A DNA stretch of 64,000 nucleotides, taken from the NCBI RefSeq assembly GCF_900155525.1, contig NZ_LT706951.1, positions 321,845 through 385,844 of the forward strand, given 5' to 3'. Below are positions 33,280 to 41,529 of this stretch, piece by piece. Each line of letters starts with the position of its first letter. The stretch's first letter is position 1. The DNA comes from Mailhella massiliensis (lineage in GTDB: Bacteria > Desulfobacterota > Desulfovibrionia > Desulfovibrionales > Desulfovibrionaceae). A program made the translations under genes and the position numbers. The notes beneath the pieces are model-generated. The model saw only the letters and a program-made list of their open reading frames with translations. It was not told where the DNA came from and did not search any database.

Positions 33280-33411
33280 ATCAATATCCTTATCGTTATA
33301 GGCAGGAGAGAAAAGCAGTCTCACGGGAGCGTTCCTCTGCATGTGCAGAGCGGATGCGGAGGTGAAACTGTGCGGCACTTCGCGATGCTGCGGGGAAAAC
33401 GCGTTCTGCGT

Positions 33412-34431
33412 TCAGGCCATGGCGGGGGCGGCACCCAGAATGGCGGCCTGCGTGTCCACACATTCACCCACGATTTCCCTCACCTTGCTCATGAGGGCGT
33501 TGGCCCGTTCCATTTCCGATTCCACAAGATCCCGATCCATCTTGATGGCTTCGCGCAGGCGTTCGAGAATGGCCTCAAGCTCCTTGCTGTCGGCCTGGCT
33601 TTGGGAAATGTTGTAGGAGAACACCGCCCCTGCGATGGTGGCCGCGCCCGTGCCTATGCTCGTTACGCCGGAGGCGATGTTCGCCGCCTTTGAGGCGATG
33701 GACGTGATCTGTGCGGCCTTCTGGACGGTCTGACTGGAGATGTTGGCGATGCTGCCGGCGCTGGAGGCGAAGCCCGCGCCGAAGCTGACGCCGATGGAAG
33801 CGACCATGATAGCCATGTTCACGCCAAAGCCGAACCACTGGGCGGCTTCGTCGCTCATGCCCATTTTTTTGCCGAGTTCCGTAAAGCCCGCGGCAATGCT
33901 GTACTTACCGTCCGAGGCGAGGGAAACCACGCTGTCGATGGTCATGGCCATACCCACCACGCCGGCCGCGACGAGCAGGGGGTTGCCCGTCAAGGCGCCC
34001 GCCACGATGCTGGCTGTGGAGGCTATGGCGCCCACGATGGCTCCGATGATCTGGAAGGCCTTGAGAAATGCGTTGGCCACGGATTTCTTTCTCATTTCCT
34101 CGAGGCGATCGACGATTTCCTGCAGTTCCTTCTCATTGATTGCCGCCTGTTGTTCGCCCTTGAGTTCCAGACTGGCCACGCCGTCGCGGCAGGCTTGGCG
34201 GCGCACGTCGTCGCCGATGGCATTCATCAGTGTGTCGAGCGAGAGGGAACTGGAGGAAATGGGCAGGTCGGGAAGACCGAGTTCTTCAAGAAGCTGCTGA
34301 AGGGCTTCTTCCCTGGCGTCGGGAACGGTGGAAGTGTCGGAGGTGGTGGAACCGGTTTTGTTTGTGCCGGCGCTCTGGCTGTTGAAGACGGCGCCCAGAG
34401 TGGTATTGGTAACGGTATTGAAGTCAACCAT
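33412..34431 (-). CDS. sctE: T3SS major translocator SctE (YopB/EspD/IpaB-like)
   Basis: A 339-residue protein with two hydrophobic hairpin regions (IIGAIVGAIASTASIVAGAL... through GMAMTIDSVVSLA, and MAIMVASIGVSFGAGFASS), coiled coils before and after, and a Ser/Thr-rich N-terminal secretion region. This is typical of the pore-forming translocator. It is three bases from its SycD-like chaperone gene. Confidence 0.86.
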   Translation of the reverse strand: MVDFNTVTNTTLGAVFNSQSAGTNKTGSTTSDTSTVPDAREEALQQLLEELGLPDLPISSSSLSLDTLMNAIGDDVRRQACRDGVASLELKGEQQAAINEKELQEIVDRLEEMRKKSVANAFLKAFQIIGAIVGAIASTASIVAGALTGNPLLVAAGVVGMAMTIDSVVSLASDGKYSIAAGFTELGKKMGMSDEAAQWFGFGVNMAIMVASIGVSFGAGFASSAGSIANISSQTVQKAAQITSIASKAANIASGVTSIGTGAATIAGAVFSYNISQSQADSKELEAILERLREAIKMDRDLVESEMERANALMSKVREIVGECVDTQAAILGAAPAMA

Positions 34432-34434
34432 GTT

Positions 34435-34917
34435 TTACTCGCTTGCATTGAGCATGGTGAGGAGGACGCGCGCCTTCCTGTGGCAGTCGGCATGGGCGGG
34501 GTTTGCTTCCTCACCGAGAGTGAGCAGCCCCTTGAGCGCGCCGATGGCGTTTTCCCTGTCGCCGAGCTGGATGTAGCACTTGGCCGCGAAGAGGAAGGGA
34601 ACAGGATTGCGCAGAAGGTCCACGGTTCCGGCCATGGCGTAGGCGTCGATGGCGCCCTTCAGATCGTTCTGTGCCTGGCGGCATCCGGCAAGGCCCAGCC
34701 AGAACCGCACTTCCTTGTGCCTGTACAGGCAGAGAGCCTGGAACACGGTACTTGCGTCGGCGAAGTTGCCGGAAGTGTAGAGGTTGTAGGCAAGGGCGTA
34801 CAGGCCTTCTATCTGCTCATCCGAAACATTGCACACGTCGCCGATGCTGGCGCCTTTGTTCAGAGCGGTGATGATGGCGGCGATTTCGTTGTCGTTGAGG
34901 GGGGTATTGTCTGCCAT
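34435..34917 (-). CDS. sicA: Translocator chaperone, SycD/LcrH/SicA family
   Basis: A 160-residue protein with three TPR repeats (ALAYNLYTSGNFADASTVFQ, WLGLAGCRQAQNDLKGAIDAY, FAAKCYIQLGDRENAIGAL). It keeps the two hydrophobic translocators soluble before export. The short N-terminal helix and the position immediately upstream of sctE fit class II chaperones. ATG at 34917. Confidence 0.88.
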   Translation of the reverse strand: MADNTPLNDNEIAAIITALNKGASIGDVCNVSDEQIEGLYALAYNLYTSGNFADASTVFQALCLYRHKEVRFWLGLAGCRQAQNDLKGAIDAYAMAGTVDLLRNPVPFLFAAKCYIQLGDRENAIGALKGLLTLGEEANPAHADCHRKARVLLTMLNASE

Positions 34918-34986
34918 GGTGCTTCCATCCTGAAGAAGATTGTTGTGGGAGAACAAGGGCCTCGCGGCAGAAAGCGTCTGCCTGGC

Positions 34987-35543
34987 TTACTGACCGCGGG
35001 CGAGGTTGGTGAGGGTCTGGTTGGCGTTGGCGATCTGGGTGTTCGCGCCCTGGAGGTAGGAGTTGTACTGACCGATGAAGTCCTGCAGGTACACCATGAG
35101 GGTCTGCGTCTTGTTGCCGACGGTTTCCTGATAGTTGGTCAGGCTCTTCAGGGCGTAGTCCCATTCGTCCTTGCCGAGAATATAGTCCTTGTCGTCGTTG
35201 GGGAAGCTGAGACCGCGTTCGCTCATGAAATCGACCAGCTCCTGCGACATGGGGTAGCAGTCCTTGCCGGAGGTCGTCGTCCCGCTGATGCTTTTTGCCC
35301 CACGCCCTTTCCGTCTTCGCCCATCTGCTGGCAGTTGCGCGCCTCTTCGATCATCTTGGCGCACAGTTCCTGCTCTTCCTGAATGTCTTCGATCTGCTTC
35401 ATGTAGGATTCAGCCTGGTTCTTGCAGATTTCGGACTGGGCGAGCTGGAGCTTGGCGAACATCATCTGCACGCTGCCGGTGGGGCCGAGGTCGATGGTGT
35501 CCAGAATTTCGGAGAGAAAGCTTTTTCCGGTAACCTGTGACAT
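34987..35543 (-). pseudogene. Second EspA-type SctA gene, interrupted by a -1 frameshift
   Basis: The frame from 35543 gives SQVTGKSFLSEILDTIDLG... and goes out of phase at 35292-35301 (minus strand GGGGCAAAAAGC). The rest continues one base back as KSISGTTTSGKDCY... to 34987. Together the parts align over the full length with the intact paralogue at 35639-36166. Either a single base is missing, or ribosomes slip on the A5 run and make a full 185-residue protein. The first 95 and last 50 codons are nearly identical to the paralogue, the middle is not. Confidence 0.75.
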
Positions 35544-35638
35544 GGAGTGTCCTTGCTGATGGAGAGGTATGAGCAGGGAAAAGCCGGGACGGGAACCTGT
35601 TCCGGCTCCGCGCCGGAAACCGGAACAGGAAAAAGGGG

Positions 35639-36166
35639 TTATTGACCGCGGGCGAGGTTGGTGAGGGTCTGGTTGGCGTTGGCGATCTGGGTGTTCGCGC
35701 CCTGGAGGTAGGAGTTGTACTGACCGATGAAGTCCTGCAGGTACACCATGAGAGTCTGCGTCTTGTTGCCGATGGTTTCCTGATGGTTGGTCAGAGATTT
35801 GATATTAACATCCCATTCTTCCTTATAGTGGTAATGGTCGCCGCCTGCGGAATCTTCAGTCAGCCCGTATTTTTCAAAGTATGCTACCATTTCTGCAGGC
35901 ATTTCCGTAGTTTTTTTGCCGGAGGAGGCATCTTGTGAACTGGCTTCATTCTGAAGCTTTCTGGCCATTTCAATCATCCTGGCGCATTCTTCCTGCTCTG
36001 CCTGAATCTGTTCGATCTGGTCCATATAGGCTTCCGCCTGATTCTTGCAGATTTCGGACTGGGCAAGCTGGAGCTTGGCGAACATCATCTGCACGCTGCC
36101 GGTGGGGCCGAGGTCGATGGTGTCCATGATTTCGGAAAGAGAGCTGCTGTTGGTGACCTGAGTCAT
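35639..36166 (-). CDS. sctA: EspA/SseB-type T3SS filament or tip protein SctA
   Basis: The 175-residue protein has the EspA plan: an N-terminal helix (GSVQMMFAKLQLAQSEICKN), a variable middle, and a C-terminal coiled-coil helix (TLMVYLQDFIGQYNSYLQGA...) suited to polymerisation. No signal peptide. AAGGA eight bases before the ATG. It lies upstream of the translocator genes, as SctA genes do. The middle (35800-35945) is more A/T-rich than its flanks. I rate this as EspA-like from layout; no structure search was possible. Confidence 0.72.
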   Translation of the reverse strand: MTQVTNSSSLSEIMDTIDLGPTGSVQMMFAKLQLAQSEICKNQAEAYMDQIEQIQAEQEECARMIEMARKLQNEASSQDASSGKKTTEMPAEMVAYFEKYGLTEDSAGGDHYHYKEEWDVNIKSLTNHQETIGNKTQTLMVYLQDFIGQYNSYLQGANTQIANANQTLTNLARGQ

Positions 36167-36217
36167 GGTAATACTTCCTTGAAATTAAAAAGAGTTGCTA
36201 GCTTGGAAGGAGTTCAG

Positions 36218-36511
36218 TCAGATGCGCATGGCGCCGCGGCGGGAACGACCGCCCGTGGTGGAGGGGCCGGCGGCGAGTTTGGCCTGAGCGGCGCGGGCTT
36301 CGCCTTCGCGCTTCGCTCTTTCCGTGGCTTCGGCCATGGCCTTTTCCAGTTCCGGGGTGATTTCCGCCTCGTTCAGGGTCACTTTTTCTTCTTCGGCCAG
36401 GCCGAGAGCCTTCTTCTGTTCCGCAAACACGCTGTTGAGGCGGGAAAGTTCATCGGCGAGGCGGGTGATTTCCTGTTTCTGATTTTTGAGATCCTGTTCG
36501 GTAAAAGCCAT
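36218..36511 (-). CDS. Small coiled-coil protein, possible SctA chaperone
   Basis: A 97-residue protein with a coiled-coil first half (DLKNQKQEITRLADELSRLN...) and a basic Gly/Arg-rich tail. It is the first gene of the sigma-54-driven translocator operon, directly ahead of sctA, where CesA-type filament chaperones are found. ATG with AAGGAG seven bases upstream. No firm family match. Confidence 0.65.
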   Translation of the reverse strand: MAFTEQDLKNQKQEITRLADELSRLNSVFAEQKKALGLAEEEKVTLNEAEITPELEKAMAEATERAKREGEARAAQAKLAAGPSTTGGRSRRGAMRI

Positions 36512-36577
36512 GATGTATCTCCTTCAAGAATGGATGGGGCAGACATATTGCCGTGTTGCGGCTTTCGTCTTTTATTA

Positions 36578-36593
36578 TGCAAGAAGCGTGCCA
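36578..36593 (-). promoter_or_regulatory. Sigma-54 promoter of the translocator operon
   Basis: Minus strand TGGCACGCTTCTTGCA: GG and GC are exactly ten bases apart and the sequence matches the -24/-12 consensus at every key base. The expected start point near 36567 gives a leader of about 55 bases before the ATG at 36511. Confidence 0.85.
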
Positions 36594-36630
36594 ACGTAAA
36601 AAGCCCCTTTTTCAAGGGCCGGAAGAAAAA

Positions 36631-36715
36631 GTATGACCTGTTCCCCCGGCGGAAAAGCCAATTTTTTTGGCATGAAGGGGAAGAGTGTTGCCATACCGTT
36701 TGCTTTTGGTCATAC
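36631..36715. promoter_or_regulatory. Candidate activator-binding sites between two sigma-54 promoters
   Basis: GTATGACC (36631-36638) and its exact inverse GGTCATAC (36708-36715); with the flanking base the match is AGTATGACC. The pair lies 40-65 bases from each promoter, where upstream activating sequences for a bacterial enhancer-binding protein are expected. Confidence 0.5.
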
Positions 36716-36776
36716 TACCAGAGTCGCCGGGGGCTTGCAATGGCCGAAGCTTGGGACAGCATGGATTTGATGGCTT

Positions 36777-36791
36777 TGGCATGTTTTTTGC
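36777..36791 (+). promoter_or_regulatory. Sigma-54 promoter of the sctW-sctU operon
   Basis: TGGCATGTTTTTTGCA: GG (36778-36779) and GC (36790-36791) ten bases apart, close to consensus. The start point near 36803 gives a leader of under 20 bases, leaving just room for the ribosome binding site AAGGAG. Confidence 0.82.
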
Positions 36792-36820
36792 ATAAGGGCA
36801 TAGAGAAAGGAGTGCATATC

Positions 36821-37942
36821 ATGCCTATTGATTCCATATCCAGCCCTTTATATGCGGGAGGGGTCGCGCACCAGACGGAAAGTCGCTCCGTCAGCGGCAG
36901 TTTCATGGGAAATGCCGTGGTGCAGGTTCCTTCGCCGGAATCGCTGCTGGCCGACGCGGCGGAGGAGCTTTCCTTTTCCGCCGACACCACGGATGAATTT
37001 GAACTGGAAGAGCGCAGGGAGCGCGACAGAATAAGAGAATCCGAGGAAGACCGCGTGAAGCTCTACCAGGAGCTCATGCACGAAGCGGGCAAGAGCGAAG
37101 AGCTCAATCAGATGCGCGACAGCCTGCGCAACAGGGCCGATTCCCGCCGTGCGCTGGACAAGGTGCGGGAATACTTCCCCGACCCTTCCGATGCGTGGGC
37201 CGCCCTGAAGAAGATGCAGGAAGAGCTGCGCGGGGAGGAGGGGGCGGACAGGGCCCTTGTCGCCGAGGTGGACGCAGCGCTCGCCGAACTTGAGGAGCGC
37301 GAGGGAGCGGCCATCCGTGCGGGCGTGCAGGGCGCGCTTGCCGCCGCAGGTTTTTCGGATCTCGGCGGCAGCGACGACATGCGCGATTTCTACCGCCGCA
37401 CGGTATGCGAGTTTTCCACGGTGAACGAGGTGTTCGGCCATGTCATGGAGACCTACGGCGGGGATTTCGAACGCGCCATGGATTTTCTTTTCTCCGCGCT
37501 GAGCGCCGACATTGCGGCCGATACGCCCAGCATGGGCGTGCGGCATCTGGAAAGCGTACACGAGAATCTCGGCAAGGTGCGCCTTACCCAGAGTGCATAC
37601 CGCCTCTGCCAGAACATGATGGACCGATGGGAAAGAGTGCACGGAGTGAAGACGCGCGAAGGCGGCCTTACCGCGCTGGAGCTTCTGGGCGACATCGTGG
37701 ATCTGCGCACGAAGCGTTTCCTCGGTTCCATGCAGATAGAGAGCATTCTTGCCAAGGCGGGGGCCCCCGATATAGAACGGGAGGTGCTTTTTCTGCAGGA
37801 GCTTCTGACGACGACGCGGAATTTTCCCACGGCGCTTTTCGATGACGAGCAGGGCCGCATGAAGGTGCTGGACGCCGTGCAGGAAGCCGTGGACAAGGCC
37901 GTGGAACGGGAAGACGAATATCTGGCCCAACAGGAAGGTTGA
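36821..37942 (+). CDS. sctW: T3SS gatekeeper SctW (YopN/InvE/HrpJ-like)
   Basis: A 373-residue helical protein. The N-terminal 75 residues are Ser-rich and probably carry the secretion signal and chaperone-binding site; three helical X-bundle-like repeats follow, and the last 80 residues (LGDIVDLRTKRFLG... ) resemble the TyeA-like domain fused in this family. It blocks early effector release. The ATG at 36821 has AAGGAG and lies directly below the sigma-54 promoter. Confidence 0.85.
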   Translation: MPIDSISSPLYAGGVAHQTESRSVSGSFMGNAVVQVPSPESLLADAAEELSFSADTTDEFELEERRERDRIRESEEDRVKLYQELMHEAGKSEELNQMRDSLRNRADSRRALDKVREYFPDPSDAWAALKKMQEELRGEEGADRALVAEVDAALAELEEREGAAIRAGVQGALAAAGFSDLGGSDDMRDFYRRTVCEFSTVNEVFGHVMETYGGDFERAMDFLFSALSADIAADTPSMGVRHLESVHENLGKVRLTQSAYRLCQNMMDRWERVHGVKTREGGLTALELLGDIVDLRTKRFLGSMQIESILAKAGAPDIEREVLFLQELLTTTRNFPTALFDDEQGRMKVLDAVQEAVDKAVEREDEYLAQQEG

Positions 37943-37945
37943 CGG

Positions 37946-38311
37946 ATGCTGGATCATGAAATGGAGGCCTTCGGGCGCAGGCTTGGGCTGGAATCGCTGT
38001 CGTTCTCCTCGGAAGGGGTGGCCCGTCTGGATATCGCCAATATCGGCAGTTTTTATCTTGAAAAGGCGGAACATGACGGCAGGCGCGAGATTCTGGCCTA
38101 TCTTTCCGCCCCTCTGCCCGAACACGACACGGGCGCGATCCGCCGCCTGCTTTCGCTCTGCAACTACCGGCACGCCTTGCCCATGCCTCTTTATGCCGGA
38201 GTGTTTTCCGGCCGGGGTATGCTTCTCACCCGCATGGATGAAGACGGCGTGACGGCGGCCTCGCTGGAAAACGCGCTGCGTTTTCTGGCGGACCTCATGC
38301 ACGGCGCATAG
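37946..38311 (+). CDS. Class I T3SS chaperone (CesT/SycN-like)
   Basis: A 121-residue acidic protein with the class I chaperone fold order (helix, GVARLDIANIGSFYLEK strands, REILAYLSAPLP, helix, MPLYAGVFSGRGMLLTR, C-terminal helix). Encoded three bases after sctW, so SctW is the likely client, as SycN/YscB are for YopN. Confidence 0.75.
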   Translation: MLDHEMEAFGRRLGLESLSFSSEGVARLDIANIGSFYLEKAEHDGRREILAYLSAPLPEHDTGAIRRLLSLCNYRHALPMPLYAGVFSGRGMLLTRMDEDGVTAASLENALRFLADLMHGA

Positions 38312-38377
38312 GAGCGCTCCGCCCCGGCAGGAGCGGGCGGAACGACCGCCGGAACAAAGATTCAAGGAGCATGAACG

Positions 38378-38743
38378 ATGCCCTCTTCCATTAATCTTCT
38401 CGATTCCTCTGTGGGAATTCAGCATGTCATGGACATGCCGGAACCTGCGAATCTGCCCCGGGCCAGGGAACTGGCCTCCAACGCGCTGAACGAACCCGGC
38501 CTTGAGGAACTTTATGCTCCGGGCAATGCTTGGCAGCTTGTGGAACATGCCCTCTGCCCCGACGTGGGGGACGGTTCCATGCTGAACCCGGAAACCTTTT
38601 CCCGTACGCTGGAAGAATGCCTGCACGAGCTGAAAGACAGCTCCGACCCCGCCGTTCAGGACATGCTTTCTCAGGAACTTGTGCCCCTCATGCAGAACGG
38701 GCAGCTTCTTCAGGCCTATCTCGGCCTGATGATAGGAGGCTGA
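38378..38743 (+). CDS. sctX: T3SS export component SctX (YscX-like)
   Basis: A 121-residue protein. The C-terminal region (LEELYAPGNAWQLVEHAL... LVPLMQNGQLLQAYLGLM) matches the pattern of YscX, an exported component needed for secretion in Ysc-type systems. Directly followed by a TPR gene, the position of its partner SctY, and then by sctV. Confidence 0.75.
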   Translation: MPSSINLLDSSVGIQHVMDMPEPANLPRARELASNALNEPGLEELYAPGNAWQLVEHALCPDVGDGSMLNPETFSRTLEECLHELKDSSDPAVQDMLSQELVPLMQNGQLLQAYLGLMIGG

Positions 38744-38744
38744 G

Positions 38745-39104
38745 ATGGGGAGGCTGAAGGATGACCAGCGGCGTACCCTGCATGTGCTTGCCTACATGAT
38801 GCTGCGCATGGGGCAGCAGGAGCGTGCGGGCAGAATCTATGCCGCGCTGGCGGCGCTCGCGCCCGGGCACGAGCCGGACAGACTGGCCCTTGAAGGCCTT
38901 GCCGCGCTGGCCATAGCCGAAGGCAGGGGGGCAAAGGCGCTGGAATACCTGCGTGGAGCCATGGGCGGGCGCGTGCTTTCCTCCCGCCAGGCCGTGCTGC
39001 ACCTTATGAAGGCGCAGGCGCTCTGGCTGGAAGGCCGCAGGGAGGAAGCCCGCGCATCTCTTGACGAGTATCTGTTCCTTGCCGGAGGAGGGAGGAAGGC
39101 ATGA
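38745..39104 (+). CDS. sctY: SctX chaperone SctY (YscY-like TPR protein)
   Basis: A 119-residue protein with three TPR-like hairpins (AYMMLRMGQQERAGRIYAAL, ALEGLAALAIAEGRGAKALEYL, LMKAQALWLEGRREEARASL). It starts two bases after sctX and overlaps sctV by ATGA, matching the sctX-sctY-sctV order in Yersinia and Aeromonas. Confidence 0.78.
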   Translation: MGRLKDDQRRTLHVLAYMMLRMGQQERAGRIYAALAALAPGHEPDRLALEGLAALAIAEGRGAKALEYLRGAMGGRVLSSRQAVLHLMKAQALWLEGRREEARASLDEYLFLAGGGRKA

Positions 39105-41191
39105 GCTTGATGGAAAAGGCGTCGCGCGGCGTCGGCCTCATGACGCGCCACAACGACATCACCATGGTCATGCTGCTCGTGGTGGTGGTGGCGCTTATGA
39201 TCGTGCCCCTGCCCACGCCCCTTGTGGATACGCTCATCGGCGTAAACATGACGTTGTCGTTTCTCATGCTCATGATGTCCATGTATGTGAAGACGGCGCT
39301 GGATTTTTCCTCCTTCCCCACCATGCTGCTTTTTACCACGCTGTTTCGCGTGGGGCTGAACATCACCACCACGCGCCTTATTCTGCTTCAGGCGGATGCG
39401 GGCGAGATCATCTTCACCTTCGGCGAGTTCGCCCTCGGCGGCAACTTCGTGGTGGGCGCGGTGGTGTTCATCATTCTCACCATCGTGCAGTTTCTCGTCA
39501 TCGCCAAGGGCGCGGAGCGCGTGGCCGAAGTTGGCGCACGCTTCACGCTGGACGCCATGCCCGGCAAGCAGATGTCCATCGATGCGGATATGCGTGCAGG
39601 CGTCATCGACATGGCGGAAGCTCAGGACAGGCGCAACCGCGTGCAGCTGGAAAGCCAGATGTACGGGGCCATGGACGGCGCCATGAAGTTCGTGAAGGGC
39701 GACAGCATCGCGGGCATGATCATCGCCGTCATCAACATCGTGGGCGGCACCGTCATCGGCATCACCCAGCACGGCATGACCGCGGGCGAAGCCATGCATA
39801 CCTACGGCATCCTCACCATCGGCGACGGGCTGGTCTCACAGATTCCGTCGCTTCTGGTGTCCATTTCCGCAGGCATTCTCATCACCCGTTCCGGCGACAG
39901 CGGCGACAACGTGGGCGCTCAGGTGGGGCAGCAGTTCTTCGCCCAGCCCAAGGCCCTGCAGATGGCGGGTGCGCTCATCTTTCTTTTCGCGCTCATTCCC
40001 GGTTTCCCCAAGCCGCAGCTTTTCACGCTGGCTCTTGCCGTGGGCGGCTTCGGCTATGTGCTTGCGCGCATCGCCTCCGCGCCGGAAAAGAAGGACGGCA
40101 AGACGGAACTCGCCCGTTCCCTTGCTCCGGCGGCGGAAAAGAAGCCCCGGCGTTCCTCCGGCCCGCAGGACGACTTTTCCCCCACCGTTCCCATCATTCT
40201 GGACATTGCGCCCGACATCGGCGAATCCATGGACTATGACTCGCTGAACGACGAGCTTTCCCGTCTGCGGCGCGCGCTGTACTTCGATCTCGGCGTGCCG
40301 TTCCCCGGCATCAACATCCGTCCCAATCCCTCCCTTCCCTCTCTGGGCTATATGCTCAACCTCAATGAAATACCCATGGCGCACGGCAGGCTGGTGAAGG
40401 GCATGGTCATCGTGCGGGAAAAGAAGGTCAATCTGGATCTGCTCGGCGTCTCCTGCTACGAAGGGGAACCCTTCCTGCCGGATGTGGAACCGCTGTGGGT
40501 GGCCGATGAGGACAGGGAGCGTCTTGAGCAGGCGGGCATCACCTGTATGCCCCATGCCCGCATTCTGGCCTATCATCTTTCGCTTCTGCTTTCCCGCCAT
40601 GCGTCGAGCTTCCTCGGTATGCAGGAGAGCAAGTATCTGCTCGACCGCATGGAAGAGCGCGCGCCCGATCTCGTCCGGGAGGTGACGCGTCTGCTTCCCG
40701 TGCAGCGTATTGCGGAAATCTTCCAGCGCCTGGTGCAGGAACAGGTTTCCATACGCGACCTGCGGAGTATCCTTGAAGCGCTCATTGAATGGAGTCCCAA
40801 GGAAAAGGATGTGGTCATGCTCACGGAGTATGTGCGCAGCGCGCTGAAGCGGCAGATAAGCTACATGTATTCGCGCGGGCAGAACATGCTTCCGGCCATA
40901 CTCATGGACCCTTCGCTTGAGGAAACCATACGCAAGGCCGTGCGGCAGACTTCGGCAGGGGCCTTCCTTTCGCTGGACCCCGATACCTCGCAGCGCATCA
41001 TCAGGGCCGTGGGCGAGGCGGTGGGCAAGAACAGGGGCAGCACGCAGAAGCCCGTGCTCATGGCCTCCATGGACATACGGCGCTATGTGCGCCGGCTCAT
41101 CGAAAGCAAGTATTACGAACTGCCCGTCATGGCCTATCAGGAAGTGACGCCGGAAATCTCGGTGCAGCCCGTGAGCCGCATCAGGATATAG
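39101..41191 (+). CDS. sctV: T3SS export gate protein SctV
   Basis: A 696-residue FlhA/YscV-family protein. About eight membrane helices occupy residues 15-330, with the FHIPEP-type signature around LFRVGLNITTTRLILLQADAG and VAEVGARFTLDAMPGKQMSIDAD. The cytoplasmic half (residues 345-696) forms the nonameric ring that receives chaperones. Length and motifs are canonical. ATG overlaps the preceding stop (ATGA). Confidence 0.97.
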   Translation: MSLMEKASRGVGLMTRHNDITMVMLLVVVVALMIVPLPTPLVDTLIGVNMTLSFLMLMMSMYVKTALDFSSFPTMLLFTTLFRVGLNITTTRLILLQADAGEIIFTFGEFALGGNFVVGAVVFIILTIVQFLVIAKGAERVAEVGARFTLDAMPGKQMSIDADMRAGVIDMAEAQDRRNRVQLESQMYGAMDGAMKFVKGDSIAGMIIAVINIVGGTVIGITQHGMTAGEAMHTYGILTIGDGLVSQIPSLLVSISAGILITRSGDSGDNVGAQVGQQFFAQPKALQMAGALIFLFALIPGFPKPQLFTLALAVGGFGYVLARIASAPEKKDGKTELARSLAPAAEKKPRRSSGPQDDFSPTVPIILDIAPDIGESMDYDSLNDELSRLRRALYFDLGVPFPGINIRPNPSLPSLGYMLNLNEIPMAHGRLVKGMVIVREKKVNLDLLGVSCYEGEPFLPDVEPLWVADEDRERLEQAGITCMPHARILAYHLSLLLSRHASSFLGMQESKYLLDRMEERAPDLVREVTRLLPVQRIAEIFQRLVQEQVSIRDLRSILEALIEWSPKEKDVVMLTEYVRSALKRQISYMYSRGQNMLPAILMDPSLEETIRKAVRQTSAGAFLSLDPDTSQRIIRAVGEAVGKNRGSTQKPVLMASMDIRRYVRRLIESKYYELPVMAYQEVTPEISVQPVSRIRI

Positions 41192-41199
41192 GAGAAGGC

Positions 41200-41460
41200 A
41201 TGAACAGCATCGCCATGGACTACGCAAGCCAGGCCTTGTATCTGGTGCTTGTCATCTCTCTGCCGCCCATCGTCATCGCCTCGGTCATAGGCATAGTGCT
41301 CAGCCTCGTGCAGGCGGTGACGCAGCTTCAGGAACAGACGCTGACCTTCGGCGTGAAGCTCATCGCCGTGGTGCTTTCCCTGTTTCTTCTGGGCGGCTGG
41401 ATGTCCGGCGAGCTTCTGCGCTATGCCGACGAGATATTTACGAGGTTCTACCTTCTTTAG
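41200..41460 (+). CDS. sctS: T3SS export apparatus protein SctS
   Basis: An 86-residue FliQ/YscS-family protein with two membrane helices (LYLVLVISLPPIVIASVIGIVLSLV and FGVKLIAVVLSLFLLGGWM) and the conserved QAVTQLQEQTLTF loop. Part of the SctRST gate. Follows sctV by eight bases. Confidence 0.95.
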   Translation: MNSIAMDYASQALYLVLVISLPPIVIASVIGIVLSLVQAVTQLQEQTLTFGVKLIAVVLSLFLLGGWMSGELLRYADEIFTRFYLL

Positions 41461-41529
41461 CGGTATGGCGGGCGCAGAACCGCGCCCGGAAAGCGCGCAC
41501 GGACAAACATTTCGGGAGGACGTTGAGGA

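Noticed and set aside
39061..40239. 392-codon plus-strand frame with many His/Arg residues inside sctV
   Set aside because: Shifted frame of sctV; repeated RHRHG-like composition arises from sctV codons.
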